Shown here: positions 45,886 to 54,719 of the stretch, piece by piece | How positions within the stretch are numbered: the first letter of the stretch is position 1 | Layout of the letters: every line of letters begins with the position of its first letter | NCBI GenBank assembly: GCA_963789215.1 | Contig: CAWBJY010000007.1 | Location: 1 to 64,000 of the forward strand | Origin: Phormidesmis sp963789215 | GTDB lineage: Bacteria; Cyanobacteriota; Cyanobacteriia; Phormidesmidales; Phormidesmidaceae | DNA: 64,000 nt | Direction of reading: 5' to 3' | Translations under genes and position numbers: made by a program | The notes under the pieces: model-generated | The model's database searches: none | What the model was told of the DNA's origin: nothing | The model's input: only the letters and a program-made list of their open reading frames with translations

Positions 45886-47139
45886 ATGCCCCATCAGCTA
45901 CTCTCCCCGCCGTCAGGACTCTTGCAAATACCCGTCAGCGTGCCTGCAGTAGCTGATACTGATTCATCTTCTAGCCAAACGCGATCGCTCAAATTCTCTT
46001 TAGTCATCCCCACCTACAACGAGCGAGGCAACGTTGCTAAACTCATTGCCCAGCTAGCCACCTTGCTAGACGAATTTATCCCAGCAGAATACGAGCTTAT
46101 CCTCGTCGATGACGATAGCCCTGACCGCACTTGGCAAGTCGCTCAAGATCTGACCAATAGCTATCCGCAGCTACAGGTTATGCGTCGGCAGAAAGAACGC
46201 GGCCTTTCCTCAGCGGTCATTCGCGGCTGGCAAGTCGCCCGAGGCGAGATTCTAGGCGTCATAGACGCAGACCTTCAGCATCCGCCAGAAATACTGCTAA
46301 AGCTATTACAAGCTGTGCTTAACGGCGCTGACTTATCCGTGGCCAGTCGCCATATAGAAGGTGGTGGCGTCAGCGACTGGAGCATTATTCGGCGGTTTCT
46401 ATCTAGAGGTGCCCAGGTATTAGGGCTGATTATATGTCCATCTGTCGTGGGCAGAGTAAGCGATCCCATGAGCGGCTATTTTATGGTTCGGCGCAGCGCG
46501 ATCGCGGGTCCCGTTCTCAATCCACTAGGCTACAAAATTCTTTTAGAAGTCATCGGCCATGGCACCATTCAAGAAATCGCCGAAGTTGGCTACGTCTTTC
46601 AAGAACGAGAATCTGGCGACAGCAAAGTAACCTCGAAGCAATATATAGACTACCTGGGTCACTTAGTCAGACTGCGATCGCACAGCAAAATGACCAAATC
46701 CCGTGGAGCTTTTCCAACCGGTCGATTCATCCGCTACGGACTCGTCGGCCTAAGCGGCGTTTTAGTCGATATGGCGATCCTCCACTTGCTTAGCACTCAG
46801 CTAGGCTGGGGCCTTACCCGCAGTAAAGTCATCGCCGCCGAAATTGCCATCGTCAGCAACTTCCTTTGGAACGACGCCTGGACATTTGCCGACCTGTCGA
46901 AAAAGCAAAAGGGTGGGAGCGCCCGCTTCAAGCGCCTACTAAAGTTCAACACCATATGCCTTATCGGCTTGGCGCTAGATGTTCTGCTGCTCAACATTTT
47001 CTACAACATAGTCTTTCAGCAAAACCTAAGATACGTCGCTAACCTGATCGCCATTGGCCTAGCCGCACTTTGGAACTTTTGGATCAACCTTAAGCTCAAC
47101 TGGCGCACTGCGGCCGTACTAAGACGCAGACCGTACTAA
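45886..47139 (+). CDS. Fusion of DPMS-like GT2 glycosyltransferase and GtrA domain, 417 aa
   Basis: Residues ~38-270 are a polyprenyl-phosphate mannosyltransferase-type GT2 domain: FSLVIPTYNERGNVAKLIAQ, LVDDDSPDRTW, RGLSSAVIRGWQ, GVIDADLQHPPE and DPMSGYFMVRRS. Residues ~280-405 are a GtrA domain with four membrane spans: FIRYGLVGLSGVLVDMAILH, IVSNFLWNDAWTFADLSKK, LIGLALDVLLLNIFY and IAIGLAALWNFWINLKLNW. The fusion couples synthesis of a polyprenyl-P-sugar with its proposed translocation. Divergent from the GT2/GT39-like pair (120 bp between starts). The last codons (RRRPY) are encoded by the first unit and the start of the second unit of a tandem repeat that continues past the stop. Confidence 0.92.
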   Translation: MPHQLLSPPSGLLQIPVSVPAVADTDSSSSQTRSLKFSLVIPTYNERGNVAKLIAQLATLLDEFIPAEYELILVDDDSPDRTWQVAQDLTNSYPQLQVMRRQKERGLSSAVIRGWQVARGEILGVIDADLQHPPEILLKLLQAVLNGADLSVASRHIEGGGVSDWSIIRRFLSRGAQVLGLIICPSVVGRVSDPMSGYFMVRRSAIAGPVLNPLGYKILLEVIGHGTIQEIAEVGYVFQERESGDSKVTSKQYIDYLGHLVRLRSHSKMTKSRGAFPTGRFIRYGLVGLSGVLVDMAILHLLSTQLGWGLTRSKVIAAEIAIVSNFLWNDAWTFADLSKKQKGGSARFKRLLKFNTICLIGLALDVLLLNIFYNIVFQQNLRYVANLIAIGLAALWNFWINLKLNWRTAAVLRRRPY

Positions 47140-47185
47140 GACATAGGCCGTACTCTAAGACATAGGCCACACTCTAAGACGTAGA
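47114..47185. repeat. 17-19-bp tandem repeat straddling a stop codon
   Basis: Units at 47114-47130, 47131-47147, 47148-47166 and 47167-47185. The core is CCGTACTAAGAC followed by RYAGR; the last two units carry a CT insertion. The first unit and the start of the second encode the C-terminal residues of the GT2-GtrA protein; the rest is non-coding. Confidence 0.85.
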
Positions 47186-47207
47186 TCCATCAAGAGATGG
47201 CTGAACA

Positions 47208-48398
47208 TCAGTTATTCTGCCAAATGTCCAGCAGCGCCGTTGCTCTCTCCACGCCAGGCTCATTATCAGTTTTCTTATAGAGTTGTAAGGCTTGTTTTAG
47301 GGTATCTATCGCCGCATTGCCATTCCCCTGGCCCCAAAGCGCGAGCCCCAGGTTGTAGCGAACGCCCGGATCGTTAGGAAAAGCGTTGATCAACCGACGA
47401 TAAGCCAGTACCGCTCGCAAATATTGCCCCCTCGCCAGCAGCAGCTCACCCATAGCAGCCTGCGCTCCTAGCAAGTCAGGGTTATATTCAACGGCCTGCT
47501 CAAACTGGTTCAGCGCTTCATTCATCTCACCGCGATCGCGAAAAATCTTCCCCAACGCCAAATGAGCATCCGCGTCTCTCGTGTTCAACCGAACAGCCTG
47601 CTGCAAGGCCCCGAACGCCCGAGCCTGGTCGCCCTGCTTTAGCCAAATGTTGGCTAAGTTTGCATGTACGCTGCTTCGATTTGGATCTAGCGCCAGCGCT
47701 CGCTCCAACGGTCTCAACGCCGCATCATAATCGTCTTGAGCTAGATACAAAAGACCAATGGCCTCGTAAGCCTGCGCATTACTAGGCGCTACGCTGACCG
47801 CCCGCTCATAAGCTTCTCTAGCCGCATCGTACTCTTCCAAGCGCAGCAGAGACCCCCCCAACCCAATCAACGCATCTGCCGCTCTAGGATCGATATTCAG
47901 CAAATCGCGATAGGCATCTGCTGCCTGTTCGTAGCGCTCATCCATAAACAAGCTGTGAGCTAGGCCGTAGTAAAACGGCAAATTTCGAGAATCGCGATCC
48001 AATGCCAAACGGTAATACTCTGCGGCGGCTTTAAAATTTCCCTGCTTTACTTCTAAATAAGCAATGCCTGAATAAATTCGCGCATTCTCCCGATCTACCT
48101 GCGTAGCCTGCTGATAGAGAGCGATCGCCCCCGAATAATCACCAGAATCCACCTTCTTTTGAGCATCCCCTAGCAAATTAGAAAGTCGCTCCGCCTGCTC
48201 ATCGGTCAAATCAGCGCGCGGGTCTTGTGCAATTAAAACTTGGCCCTGTAGCGCACTGCCTGTTAGCACTGCAGCCGATGCTAAAATTGTCGTATTCGCG
48301 GCGTCCGCCTCTACCGTAGCGCCCATCGCCTCTGTCCCTACCAGCACGCTTGCGCTAGCCGAACCAACGATTACCCAAAAAAGCGCAAACTTATTCAC
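47208..48398 (-). CDS. Exported TPR-repeat protein, 396 aa
   Basis: GTG at 48398 chosen because TTAGGAGAT lies about 7 bases upstream and gives a signal peptide, VNKFALFWVIVGSASASVLV; a longer ORF upstream starts without a binding site. About 70 residues of Ala-rich sequence lead into eight or so tetratricopeptide repeats from ~90 to 390 (DYSGAIALYQQATQVDREN, GNFKAAAEYYRLALDRDSRN, YEQAADAYRDLLNIDPRAAD and so on). TPR arrays bind other proteins; no catalytic domain. Probably periplasmic or membrane-attached. Convergent with the fusion glycosyltransferase, so a link is not implied. Confidence 0.85.
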   Translation of the reverse strand: MNKFALFWVIVGSASASVLVGTEAMGATVEADAANTTILASAAVLTGSALQGQVLIAQDPRADLTDEQAERLSNLLGDAQKKVDSGDYSGAIALYQQATQVDRENARIYSGIAYLEVKQGNFKAAAEYYRLALDRDSRNLPFYYGLAHSLFMDERYEQAADAYRDLLNIDPRAADALIGLGGSLLRLEEYDAAREAYERAVSVAPSNAQAYEAIGLLYLAQDDYDAALRPLERALALDPNRSSVHANLANIWLKQGDQARAFGALQQAVRLNTRDADAHLALGKIFRDRGEMNEALNQFEQAVEYNPDLLGAQAAMGELLLARGQYLRAVLAYRRLINAFPNDPGVRYNLGLALWGQGNGNAAIDTLKQALQLYKKTDNEPGVERATALLDIWQNN

Positions 48399-48503
48399 AG
48401 ACGAATCTCCTAAGAACCTAAAAATAAGCAAAGATAAAGCAAACATACTAAAGACGCAGCCGTCTAAAACACCGTTCCCCAAAAGCAGCTCAAGGTCTGA
48501 CCA

Positions 48504-48827
48504 ATGATTCTATCAACAACCGATTTCATCCAGGGACAAAACATTCAAAATTACTTAGGCGTCGTCACGGCCGAAGTTGTCTATGGTAGCAATGCCCTGC
48601 GCGATTTCTTTGCGGGTATTCGAGATGTTTTAGGCGGCAGAACCGGAGCCTACGAGCGCGTTTTTGAAAAAGGTCAGCAAGATGCCCTCCAAGAGCTAGA
48701 GGCAAGAGCCAAAAAAATGGGAGCAGACGCCGTACTAGGCGTTCAGATTAAAACAGACACTATCAACGTAGACGGTCATGGCGTACTGATGTTAATTACG
48801 GCTAGCGGTACAGCCGTCAAAATGTAG
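48504..48827 (+). CDS. YbjQ/UPF0145-family protein, 107 aa
   Basis: Compact protein of the YbjQ (heavy-metal-binding-domain-named, UPF0145) family: MILSTTDFIQGQNIQNYLGV, VVYGSNALRDFFAGIRDVLG, GGRTGAYERVF, ALQELEARAKKMGADAVLGV and a final beta strand LMLITASGTAVKM. It is thought to form pentamers; biochemical role is not established. Length is typical. Divergently placed from the TPR gene. Confidence 0.9.
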   Translation: MILSTTDFIQGQNIQNYLGVVTAEVVYGSNALRDFFAGIRDVLGGRTGAYERVFEKGQQDALQELEARAKKMGADAVLGVQIKTDTINVDGHGVLMLITASGTAVKM

Positions 48828-48847
48828 CTGATAAAACGACGCTTTAT

Positions 48848-49474
48848 CTAAACGCGGTGGAAGACAACCGACAGATTATTAGCGGGCATCTCAACGACAC
48901 GAGCCAGCTTAAAGCCTTGTTCCTCAGCTAGCTGAACGACAGCCGCTAAGTCTCTAATTCCCCACTTAGAATTGCGATCGCGCAGCATCAAATCAAAAGC
49001 CTGATTGCTCTCTACGAGCGGCTGGCCTGCTTGCCTAAATGGGCCATACAGATACAGCACACCGCCCGCCGACAGCACTCTCGCCGCGCCCGACATTAAG
49101 TGGCCGCACATTTCCCAAGCAGAAATGTGGATCATGTTGATATTTACAATTGCAGTAATCGGCAGCTCAGCGAAGTTATCGGCTTCAACTGGCCAGGGGC
49201 GATCGCTCACGTTCAAGCTCAGCGGTGGCAAGATCAAATTCCCCGCCGCTACAGATTCTCCCCACGCCTGAATGCTCTCTCTAAGTTCAGGCACCTGCTC
49301 AGTCGGCAACCAGCGCACATCGGTCAAATTAGGCGCTAAAAAAGCAGCGTGCTCGCCGGTTCCACTGGCAATCTCGAGCACAGTTCCAGACTTTGGCAGC
49401 ACCTGCTGAAGCACGTCTAAAATAGGCTGACGATTACGCTCAGTTGCCGGCGCGTACTGGCGAAGATTTAGCAT
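48848..49474 (-). CDS. DUF938 SAM-dependent methyltransferase-like protein, 208 aa
   Basis: Starts MLNLRQYAPATERNRQPILD, the DUF938 N-terminus. SAM-binding motif I is VLEIASGTGEHAAFLAPNL. Then WLPTEQVPELRESIQAW and the family blocks INMIHISAWEMCGHLMSGAA, LYLYGPFRQAGQP and LMLRDRNSKWGIRDL. Substrate unknown. An ATG at 49474 is preferred over a TTG two codons upstream. It lies directly after the stop of the holin-like gene (gap of 6 bp), so the two are co-transcribed. Confidence 0.9.
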   Translation of the reverse strand: MLNLRQYAPATERNRQPILDVLQQVLPKSGTVLEIASGTGEHAAFLAPNLTDVRWLPTEQVPELRESIQAWGESVAAGNLILPPLSLNVSDRPWPVEADNFAELPITAIVNINMIHISAWEMCGHLMSGAARVLSAGGVLYLYGPFRQAGQPLVESNQAFDLMLRDRNSKWGIRDLAAVVQLAEEQGFKLARVVEMPANNLSVVFHRV

Positions 49475-49480
49475 CGGCAA

Positions 49481-49852
49481 CTAGCTTCGAGCCTCAGGCA
49501 GTTGACCCTGACTCTCAGCGACGTAATGCCCAAGCGTAGTGCCCAAAAAGGAAAGCGCAATTGGGCCAACAAAAAAGCCTAGCAGCCCATACACGTGGAA
49601 TCCAGGGACAAGAGCAGATGCCAGCCAAAAGCAAAAACCATTCACCACCAAAGAAAATAGCCCAAACGTTACAAACGTAAGCGGGAGCGAAACCAAGCTA
49701 ATAACCGGCTTAATAATCGCGTTAACGACGCCAATGGACACTGCGGCCAGTAAAGAAGCCGTAATGCCGTCAATTTTAATGCCAGGAAGAAAGAAGTCTA
49801 AAATCAGAAGACTAACAGCCGTAACCAGCGCGGGCAGCAGAATTCCTAACAT
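49481..49852 (-). CDS. Phage-holin-IV-like small membrane protein, 123 aa
   Basis: Four membrane helices spanning ~3-23, 30-50, 58-80 and 87-108 (LLPALVTAVSLLILDFFLPG, LLAAVSIGVVNAIIKPVISL, PLTFVTFGLFSLVVNGFCFW, GLLGFFVGPIALSFLG). This is the pattern of the mycobacterial-type 4-TMS holin superfamily (PF04020), common in bacterial chromosomes without phage. Function unknown; probably an inner-membrane protein. Upstream partner of the DUF938 gene. Confidence 0.85.
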   Translation of the reverse strand: MLGILLPALVTAVSLLILDFFLPGIKIDGITASLLAAVSIGVVNAIIKPVISLVSLPLTFVTFGLFSLVVNGFCFWLASALVPGFHVYGLLGFFVGPIALSFLGTTLGHYVAESQGQLPEARS

Positions 49853-49995
49853 AGGGCAATCATCTCCAGATTTTTCAGATTCCTCTGATATTGCCAGCTA
49901 CTCTGCAAAGCTACATCCGCACTCCGATAGAGCGATCGCCTATTCACAGTCAAATAAAACGAACAAAATCGTAAGATAAACCCTACCGGCTCACC

Positions 49996-50532
49996 CTATA
50001 ACCCCAAAGAACCCGCAGGCGAATTTAGCAGCATCTCAGCCGTTCGGTAATAAGTCGCCCAGTAGTAAGTTTCAGGTCTAGCTCGCCATTCATCTCGATC
50101 GACTCGAAGCGCCAAAATGGGCACGGTAACGCCATCGCCCTCAACCACTACCGTAACCGACACATTAGTAATCAATAAATCCTGATCAAAACTACGCTGA
50201 GCGCCCGCTCTAGCTGCCATTTCGGCTCGGCGTAAAAGCGTGTCGTAAGTCTCTCCCGCCTCCCGAGCTAGAAACAAGTCCAAGCGAGACGTGTACGCTT
50301 GAGAAGCCTGCGGAGCAATCAAAGCTTCCGTCAGCCAAACGCCCGTTCCGCCAATTAAAGCCGCTAGCCCTGCTGATAAAACAGACCCTCGCCAAGAGCG
50401 AGCTAGGCGTCGTTTGCTTCGGCTAGCGCTGCGAGTTTCCACATAGCTATGGCCAGAATAATAATCCATACGTCCCGCTGAACGTCCAAAGACACGCTCA
50501 GACCGACGAGACTGATAGCAAAGTGGCCACAT
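49996..50532 (-). CDS. Hypothetical membrane-anchored protein, 178 aa
   Basis: Basic N-terminus rich in Arg and Ser (RSASRSKRRLARSWRG), one membrane helix at ~48-72 (GSVLSAGLAALIGGTGVWLT), then a ~100-residue extracytoplasmic domain: LDLFLAREAGETYDTLLRRA and LITNVSVTVVVEGDGVTVPI, ending YYRTAEMLLNSP. This alpha/beta pattern is not one I can name. The start could also be the internal ATG at 50469 (MDYYSGHSY). Similar proteins occur in other cyanobacteria as I recall. Confidence 0.7.
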   Translation of the reverse strand: MWPLCYQSRRSERVFGRSAGRMDYYSGHSYVETRSASRSKRRLARSWRGSVLSAGLAALIGGTGVWLTEALIAPQASQAYTSRLDLFLAREAGETYDTLLRRAEMAARAGAQRSFDQDLLITNVSVTVVVEGDGVTVPILALRVDRDEWRARPETYYWATYYRTAEMLLNSPAGSLGL

Positions 50533-50715
50533 ACAATTTAGATCAGAACGATTGATTCACCTATCAAGTTTCCCAGTTTAGAAGAGGCCGATACACTTTG
50601 ACTAGCCGCTTTTTTAATCGGTAACCTGATCGAGCGTAAATAATTTTCTGGCAGATAGTCAGTCAATGGCCTACATTGATTAAAATTCGCTTGTCTAAAG
50701 TCTCGGAGACCGCTC

Positions 50716-52932
50716 ATGGCTAACTACTGGGTCATCACCATCGGCATTAATCAATATCGGCATATCCAGCCTTTGATGCATGCCCAAAGCGATGCGCTGT
50801 TCGTCCATAAATTCTTCACCGAAGAAGCGGGAACTGCAGCTAACCGCTGTGTTTTGCTCAGCGACTTAACCACCTCCGTAGGCGCACAGGTCGTCTATCC
50901 AGACAAGCCTGCGATCGCACAGTGGATTCAAACTATCACGGCGCAAATTAGTCCCGGCGATGTTCTCTGGTTTTTCTTTAGTGGCTACGGCACTCAGCTC
51001 GAAGGCGCAGACTACCTCATGCCCATCGACGGCGACCCCGATCGAATAGAAGAAACCGGCATTGCCCTTTCTGACCTCATCGACACCCTAGCGCAACTCC
51101 CCACCGACAAAGCGGTTTTAGTCCTAGACATCAATCGCTCGCAAGGCGCATTAGCCGGACACACCATTGGCACACAGGTGATCGAACTGGCTGAAAAAAG
51201 GCATGTTGCAACCCTGCTCTCCTGCCAACCAGAACAGTACTCGCACGAAACCCTAGGCGTTCGCCACGGACTGTTCACAGCGGCCTTACTAGAAGCCCTA
51301 CAGCAGGGACACAGTACGCTCAAACAAATAAGCGACTATCTGGCAAAACGCTTACCCGAGCTGTGCGAACACCACTGGCGACCCGTCCAAAACGCAGTCG
51401 CTATCATGACGGACGAACAAAAAATTGCCACGCTTGTTCCGGCCCTAACGACTAGCCTGAATTCAATTACCTCAGCAGCAACCTCATCAGATCTAGCCAG
51501 CAGCGGGTCAGATAGCAAAACATCAATTAGCAAAATGCCCGATAACAGTCTGGTAGCTCAAACTGAAAGCTCATCCATAGCCGCCGCCGTTGGAGTAGGT
51601 GCGATCGCGGCCAACAATCACCTCAGCGGACGTCCCTATACCGAAAAGTCAACAGGTACTAAGCCATATCAAGCAAGTCAAACGTCCAGAGAAACAATAG
51701 GAAGTGCCCTAGATAATAAAAACGAAAGCATCGACGAGCTACCCCCTAGAAACCCCAACAGCAGCGCCATTGTCCCCTACGAAACACAAAAGTTTGACGA
51801 TAAACCCAGCGCTATCAACGGCGCGAAGCTTCGCAACTGGGGTTTGCTAGCCCTAGCGCTATTGATGGGACTAGTTCTACTCAAACAGCCCTTTGTCAAA
51901 GCCGCCTGGGACAATCTCATTGATAAGCTAGAAGTCGCGACTGGCTGGAACTCAGACTCAGAAGAAGGCGATTCAGAAGACGTAGACGCTAACACAGCAG
52001 CCAGTGCTGAAGATCCTGTGGCTGAAAATCCCAGTTCTGAGCAAACAACCGCTATTGCCACCGCGCCATCAGCCGAAAATTCACAGTCAGAAACAGCCAC
52101 CCCACCACCCGCCGCAGACAACCCTGGAGCCCAAGCAGAGACTGTCGCTAGTAACACCCCAGCTTCAGAAGACGCTAAAGCCAGAACCGCCGCGCTCATT
52201 GCACAAGCCAATGCAGCTTTATCGAAAAAGCAGTACTCAGAAGCTTTAGCTACGCTAAAAGAAGTGCCTAAAGATCAGCGCGACAGTACGTTCTCCAGCA
52301 TTTTAATCAAAGCCAGAGTTGGCGCAGCCGAGGCCGAGCAAACCAACGCCGCCTTACTCACCGACGCGCTCACCGCTATTCAACCCGCACAAGCCTCTCA
52401 GTTTACAGAAGCGATCGCTAAAGCCAGACGCATCCAGCCTGGCGAACCCATTTACGAAGAAGCACAGCAAAACATCAAAAGCTGGAGTCAGACTATCCTT
52501 GACATCGCTGAAGGTAGAGCTGCTAGCGGCGCACTAGAAGGGGCGATCGCCGCCGCTCAGGTTGTACCTAGAGACAACGCTGAAGCCTATCAAAAAGCGC
52601 AAGGGAAAATTTCCTATTGGCAGCAGCGTCAGCAAAGCAGAGCCGCTATTGAAGTAGCCAAAACAATTCCCAAAACCGGTCAGGCTAGCACCTATCAAAA
52701 GGGCATCGTCAAGCTCAGAGAAGTCCCCATTGAACATCCAGAATACGAAGCCGCTCAGCGCTTAGCCGACGAATGGAGCGATCGCATCTTCAGCATCGCG
52801 CAGGCCCGCGCCGCCCAGGGTAGAGAAGAGGCCGCAATTCAAGCCGCCCTTTTAGTCCCTGCAGGTACAACCGCCTACGAACCCACACAGCAGGCAATAC
52901 GTCGCTGGCGAACCGAAGCCAAAAGCAGCTAG
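50716..52932 (+). CDS. Caspase-fold (orthocaspase-like) membrane protein lacking the His-Cys dyad, 738 aa
   Basis: N-terminal caspase-like domain ~1-235: WVITIGINQYRHIQPLMHAQ, then LWFFFSGYGTQLEGADYLMP and KAVLVLDINRSQGALAG. In active orthocaspases the first motif reads FSGHG and the second DxC; here they are SGYG (Y91) and DIN (N140), so both catalytic residues are replaced and the domain should be inactive as a protease. A linker follows, then one membrane helix at ~375-393 (LLALALLMGLVLL), a low-complexity acidic/Ala/Pro stretch (~415-490), and C-terminal helical repeats (~495-735) with recurring AAIQAA/AQVVP-like units spaced ~60 residues. Probably a scaffold or regulatory pseudo-enzyme at the cytoplasmic membrane. 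Confidence 0.85.
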   Translation: MANYWVITIGINQYRHIQPLMHAQSDALFVHKFFTEEAGTAANRCVLLSDLTTSVGAQVVYPDKPAIAQWIQTITAQISPGDVLWFFFSGYGTQLEGADYLMPIDGDPDRIEETGIALSDLIDTLAQLPTDKAVLVLDINRSQGALAGHTIGTQVIELAEKRHVATLLSCQPEQYSHETLGVRHGLFTAALLEALQQGHSTLKQISDYLAKRLPELCEHHWRPVQNAVAIMTDEQKIATLVPALTTSLNSITSAATSSDLASSGSDSKTSISKMPDNSLVAQTESSSIAAAVGVGAIAANNHLSGRPYTEKSTGTKPYQASQTSRETIGSALDNKNESIDELPPRNPNSSAIVPYETQKFDDKPSAINGAKLRNWGLLALALLMGLVLLKQPFVKAAWDNLIDKLEVATGWNSDSEEGDSEDVDANTAASAEDPVAENPSSEQTTAIATAPSAENSQSETATPPPAADNPGAQAETVASNTPASEDAKARTAALIAQANAALSKKQYSEALATLKEVPKDQRDSTFSSILIKARVGAAEAEQTNAALLTDALTAIQPAQASQFTEAIAKARRIQPGEPIYEEAQQNIKSWSQTILDIAEGRAASGALEGAIAAAQVVPRDNAEAYQKAQGKISYWQQRQQSRAAIEVAKTIPKTGQASTYQKGIVKLREVPIEHPEYEAAQRLADEWSDRIFSIAQARAAQGREEAAIQAALLVPAGTTAYEPTQQAIRRWRTEAKSS

Positions 52933-53618
52933 CTAGAATGCTGCGTCGCACAGCGAACGCCCGTTAATCCATCAACCGCCGCTTGCAAACGCGACTCTAG
53001 CTGATGCTGCTGAGCCAAAAGCTGCTTGCACGTCTGATATCGCGCGATCGCACTACTGACCGCCCCCATCTGCTCGGGCGGGCACACCTGCGACTGCACC
53101 TTGCCTTCATCGCTCAGCCAGCACAGTCGATACAGCGCTTCAGCAGAACTACAGTCTCGGCTCTCGGGAAAAGCACGAGAAGACTGTCTAAGCTCATGAT
53201 GTTCGAGCGCTTCTACATACTGCATCAGCGCATCCGCATCACCATGCCGCAGCAGCGTAGTCTCGGTGCATTCACCCGCTGGCTTAGTCGGCGGCGCAGC
53301 CTCCAAAGAAGACTCCAGCCAGCCATCAACCATCGGCCCCTGTGCGTGGAGACTATCAATAGCCTTAACCACCCAGCGCAGCTCCGCCTGCCATCCCAAC
53401 ACAGACCGCTCAATATCTTTCAGCAGCTTAAGCGCCAGCGCTGGCTTCACCTCATGCCGATTGCTATAGGGTGAAACCACAGCCATTGCCGGTAGCAAAA
53501 CAACAGATGACTGCGACGAGGAACGGCTTGAACTTCGGTTTGAACGCTCTTTCGAATTTTGAGTAGCTTTTGGAACAAGCATATCTAAAGACGGATAACC
53601 TACAAGCAGCAGCGGCAC
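52929..53618 (-). CDS. Hypothetical protein, 229 aa
   Basis: A GTG start at 53618 gives a protein with a Ser/Arg-rich stretch (SNRSSSRSSSQSS, ~25-38), then VVLLPAMAVVSPYSNRHEVK and a helical core: LLKDIERSVLGWQAELRWVV, YVEALEHHELRQSS and ALYRLCWLSDEGKVQSQVC. It ends in a coiled-coil-like helix QLLAQQHQLESRLQAAVDGL. No family recognised. Its stop overlaps the end of the convergent caspase-fold gene by 4 bp. Confidence 0.6.
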   Translation of the reverse strand: MPLLLVGYPSLDMLVPKATQNSKERSNRSSSRSSSQSSVVLLPAMAVVSPYSNRHEVKPALALKLLKDIERSVLGWQAELRWVVKAIDSLHAQGPMVDGWLESSLEAAPPTKPAGECTETTLLRHGDADALMQYVEALEHHELRQSSRAFPESRDCSSAEALYRLCWLSDEGKVQSQVCPPEQMGAVSSAIARYQTCKQLLAQQHQLESRLQAAVDGLTGVRCATQHSS

Positions 53619-53732
53619 AGAAAAAACATCTTAGGAGGATTTATCTTCTCATAAAAATGAGCCTCAAACAGCGCTACCGGTGACGTTAATTCGCTCAAAG
53701 GGTACTCTAGAAGCTAAACTCCCAGCAGCGAA

Positions 53733-54719
53733 ATGGCTAAACCCTTCCTAAGATATTTGCCCGCCAAGCTAAAACCGCTAAGCGCACCAGCCGTATGGAT
53801 ACCGCTAACTATCTTCACGCTGCTCAGCGTCTTGCTGTGGGAGTACTACCAAAATCCAGACTGGTTCGAGCGAGATCCCATCACCAACGCCAACCCAGAA
53901 TCAAATCTAACGCCAGAAGAGCAGGCCAAGCTCTCTGAGATTGACACAGTAGACCTTTTACTTAAAGGAGCGCAGGTGTCTGGCCCACTGCTAGATCAAA
54001 AAATACGTCAAAACCCAAATCAAAAGGCTTCAGACAAAGCGCTAGCCCCCGATACTCTCAACTCAGTTGATGGTGTTGATTCAGAAGCCCAAACGGCCAA
54101 TGGCGATCGCCAGCTTGCTAACCGCAGCAACCCTTTTGGAGCCTACGCTGCAGACTATAAATTTTCGGGGGCAAATCAGTCTAGAACAACGCCAAACTTA
54201 TCACCCAATAGCAGCCCAGCCTCTAACAACGCGCCCTCCACAAGCTCCTTTAACTTTGGCACTACAGAAAGTTCACCGCCAGCGATCGCACCCAACGCCC
54301 TTTCAGAAGCCATCGACCGACAAGAGGCCATCAAAGCCAGCAAGGCGCAGCGCAACGGCGCTAGCCCATCACCTAGCGACTTATCTCAGCCTGCTAGCAC
54401 CACGCCAGCACCTGGAAATATATCCGTTCCATTTATTCGAACAACGCCTGCAATGTCTCCACCTACCGGCACTACCGGCTACAACCCTCCAGCCACCGCC
54501 GATCTTCCTAGCTTCAACCTAGCTCCTACGCAGCCCACTCGCAGCGCGCCCATTGCACCAACGTCCGCACCGGCTAGATCACTCTCCCCTGGGCAAATTG
54601 GAACAGTTCAAACGCCGCCCATTGCTAGGCCAATCCAATCCAATCAAATTCCGACTGCTGGCACAATCTATACAGCGCCTAGATCCACTCAGCCGGAGCA
54701 AAATCGCCGGGCTAGATAG
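53733..54719 (+). CDS. Single-span membrane protein with Pro/Ser/Thr-rich tail, 328 aa
   Basis: A basic start (MAKPFLRYLPAKLKPLSAP) is followed by one membrane helix at ~19-38 (AVWIPLTIFTLLSVLLWEYY). A short acidic segment, LTPEEQAKLSEIDTVDLLLK, comes next and looks folded. The remaining ~230 residues are low complexity, rich in Pro, Ser, Thr, Asn and Ala (TTPNLSPNSSPASNNAPSTS). Most likely anchored in the inner membrane with a long disordered extracytoplasmic tail. No family recognised. A hairpin at 54800-54823 follows. Confidence 0.7.
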   Translation: MAKPFLRYLPAKLKPLSAPAVWIPLTIFTLLSVLLWEYYQNPDWFERDPITNANPESNLTPEEQAKLSEIDTVDLLLKGAQVSGPLLDQKIRQNPNQKASDKALAPDTLNSVDGVDSEAQTANGDRQLANRSNPFGAYAADYKFSGANQSRTTPNLSPNSSPASNNAPSTSSFNFGTTESSPPAIAPNALSEAIDRQEAIKASKAQRNGASPSPSDLSQPASTTPAPGNISVPFIRTTPAMSPPTGTTGYNPPATADLPSFNLAPTQPTRSAPIAPTSAPARSLSPGQIGTVQTPPIARPIQSNQIPTAGTIYTAPRSTQPEQNRRAR

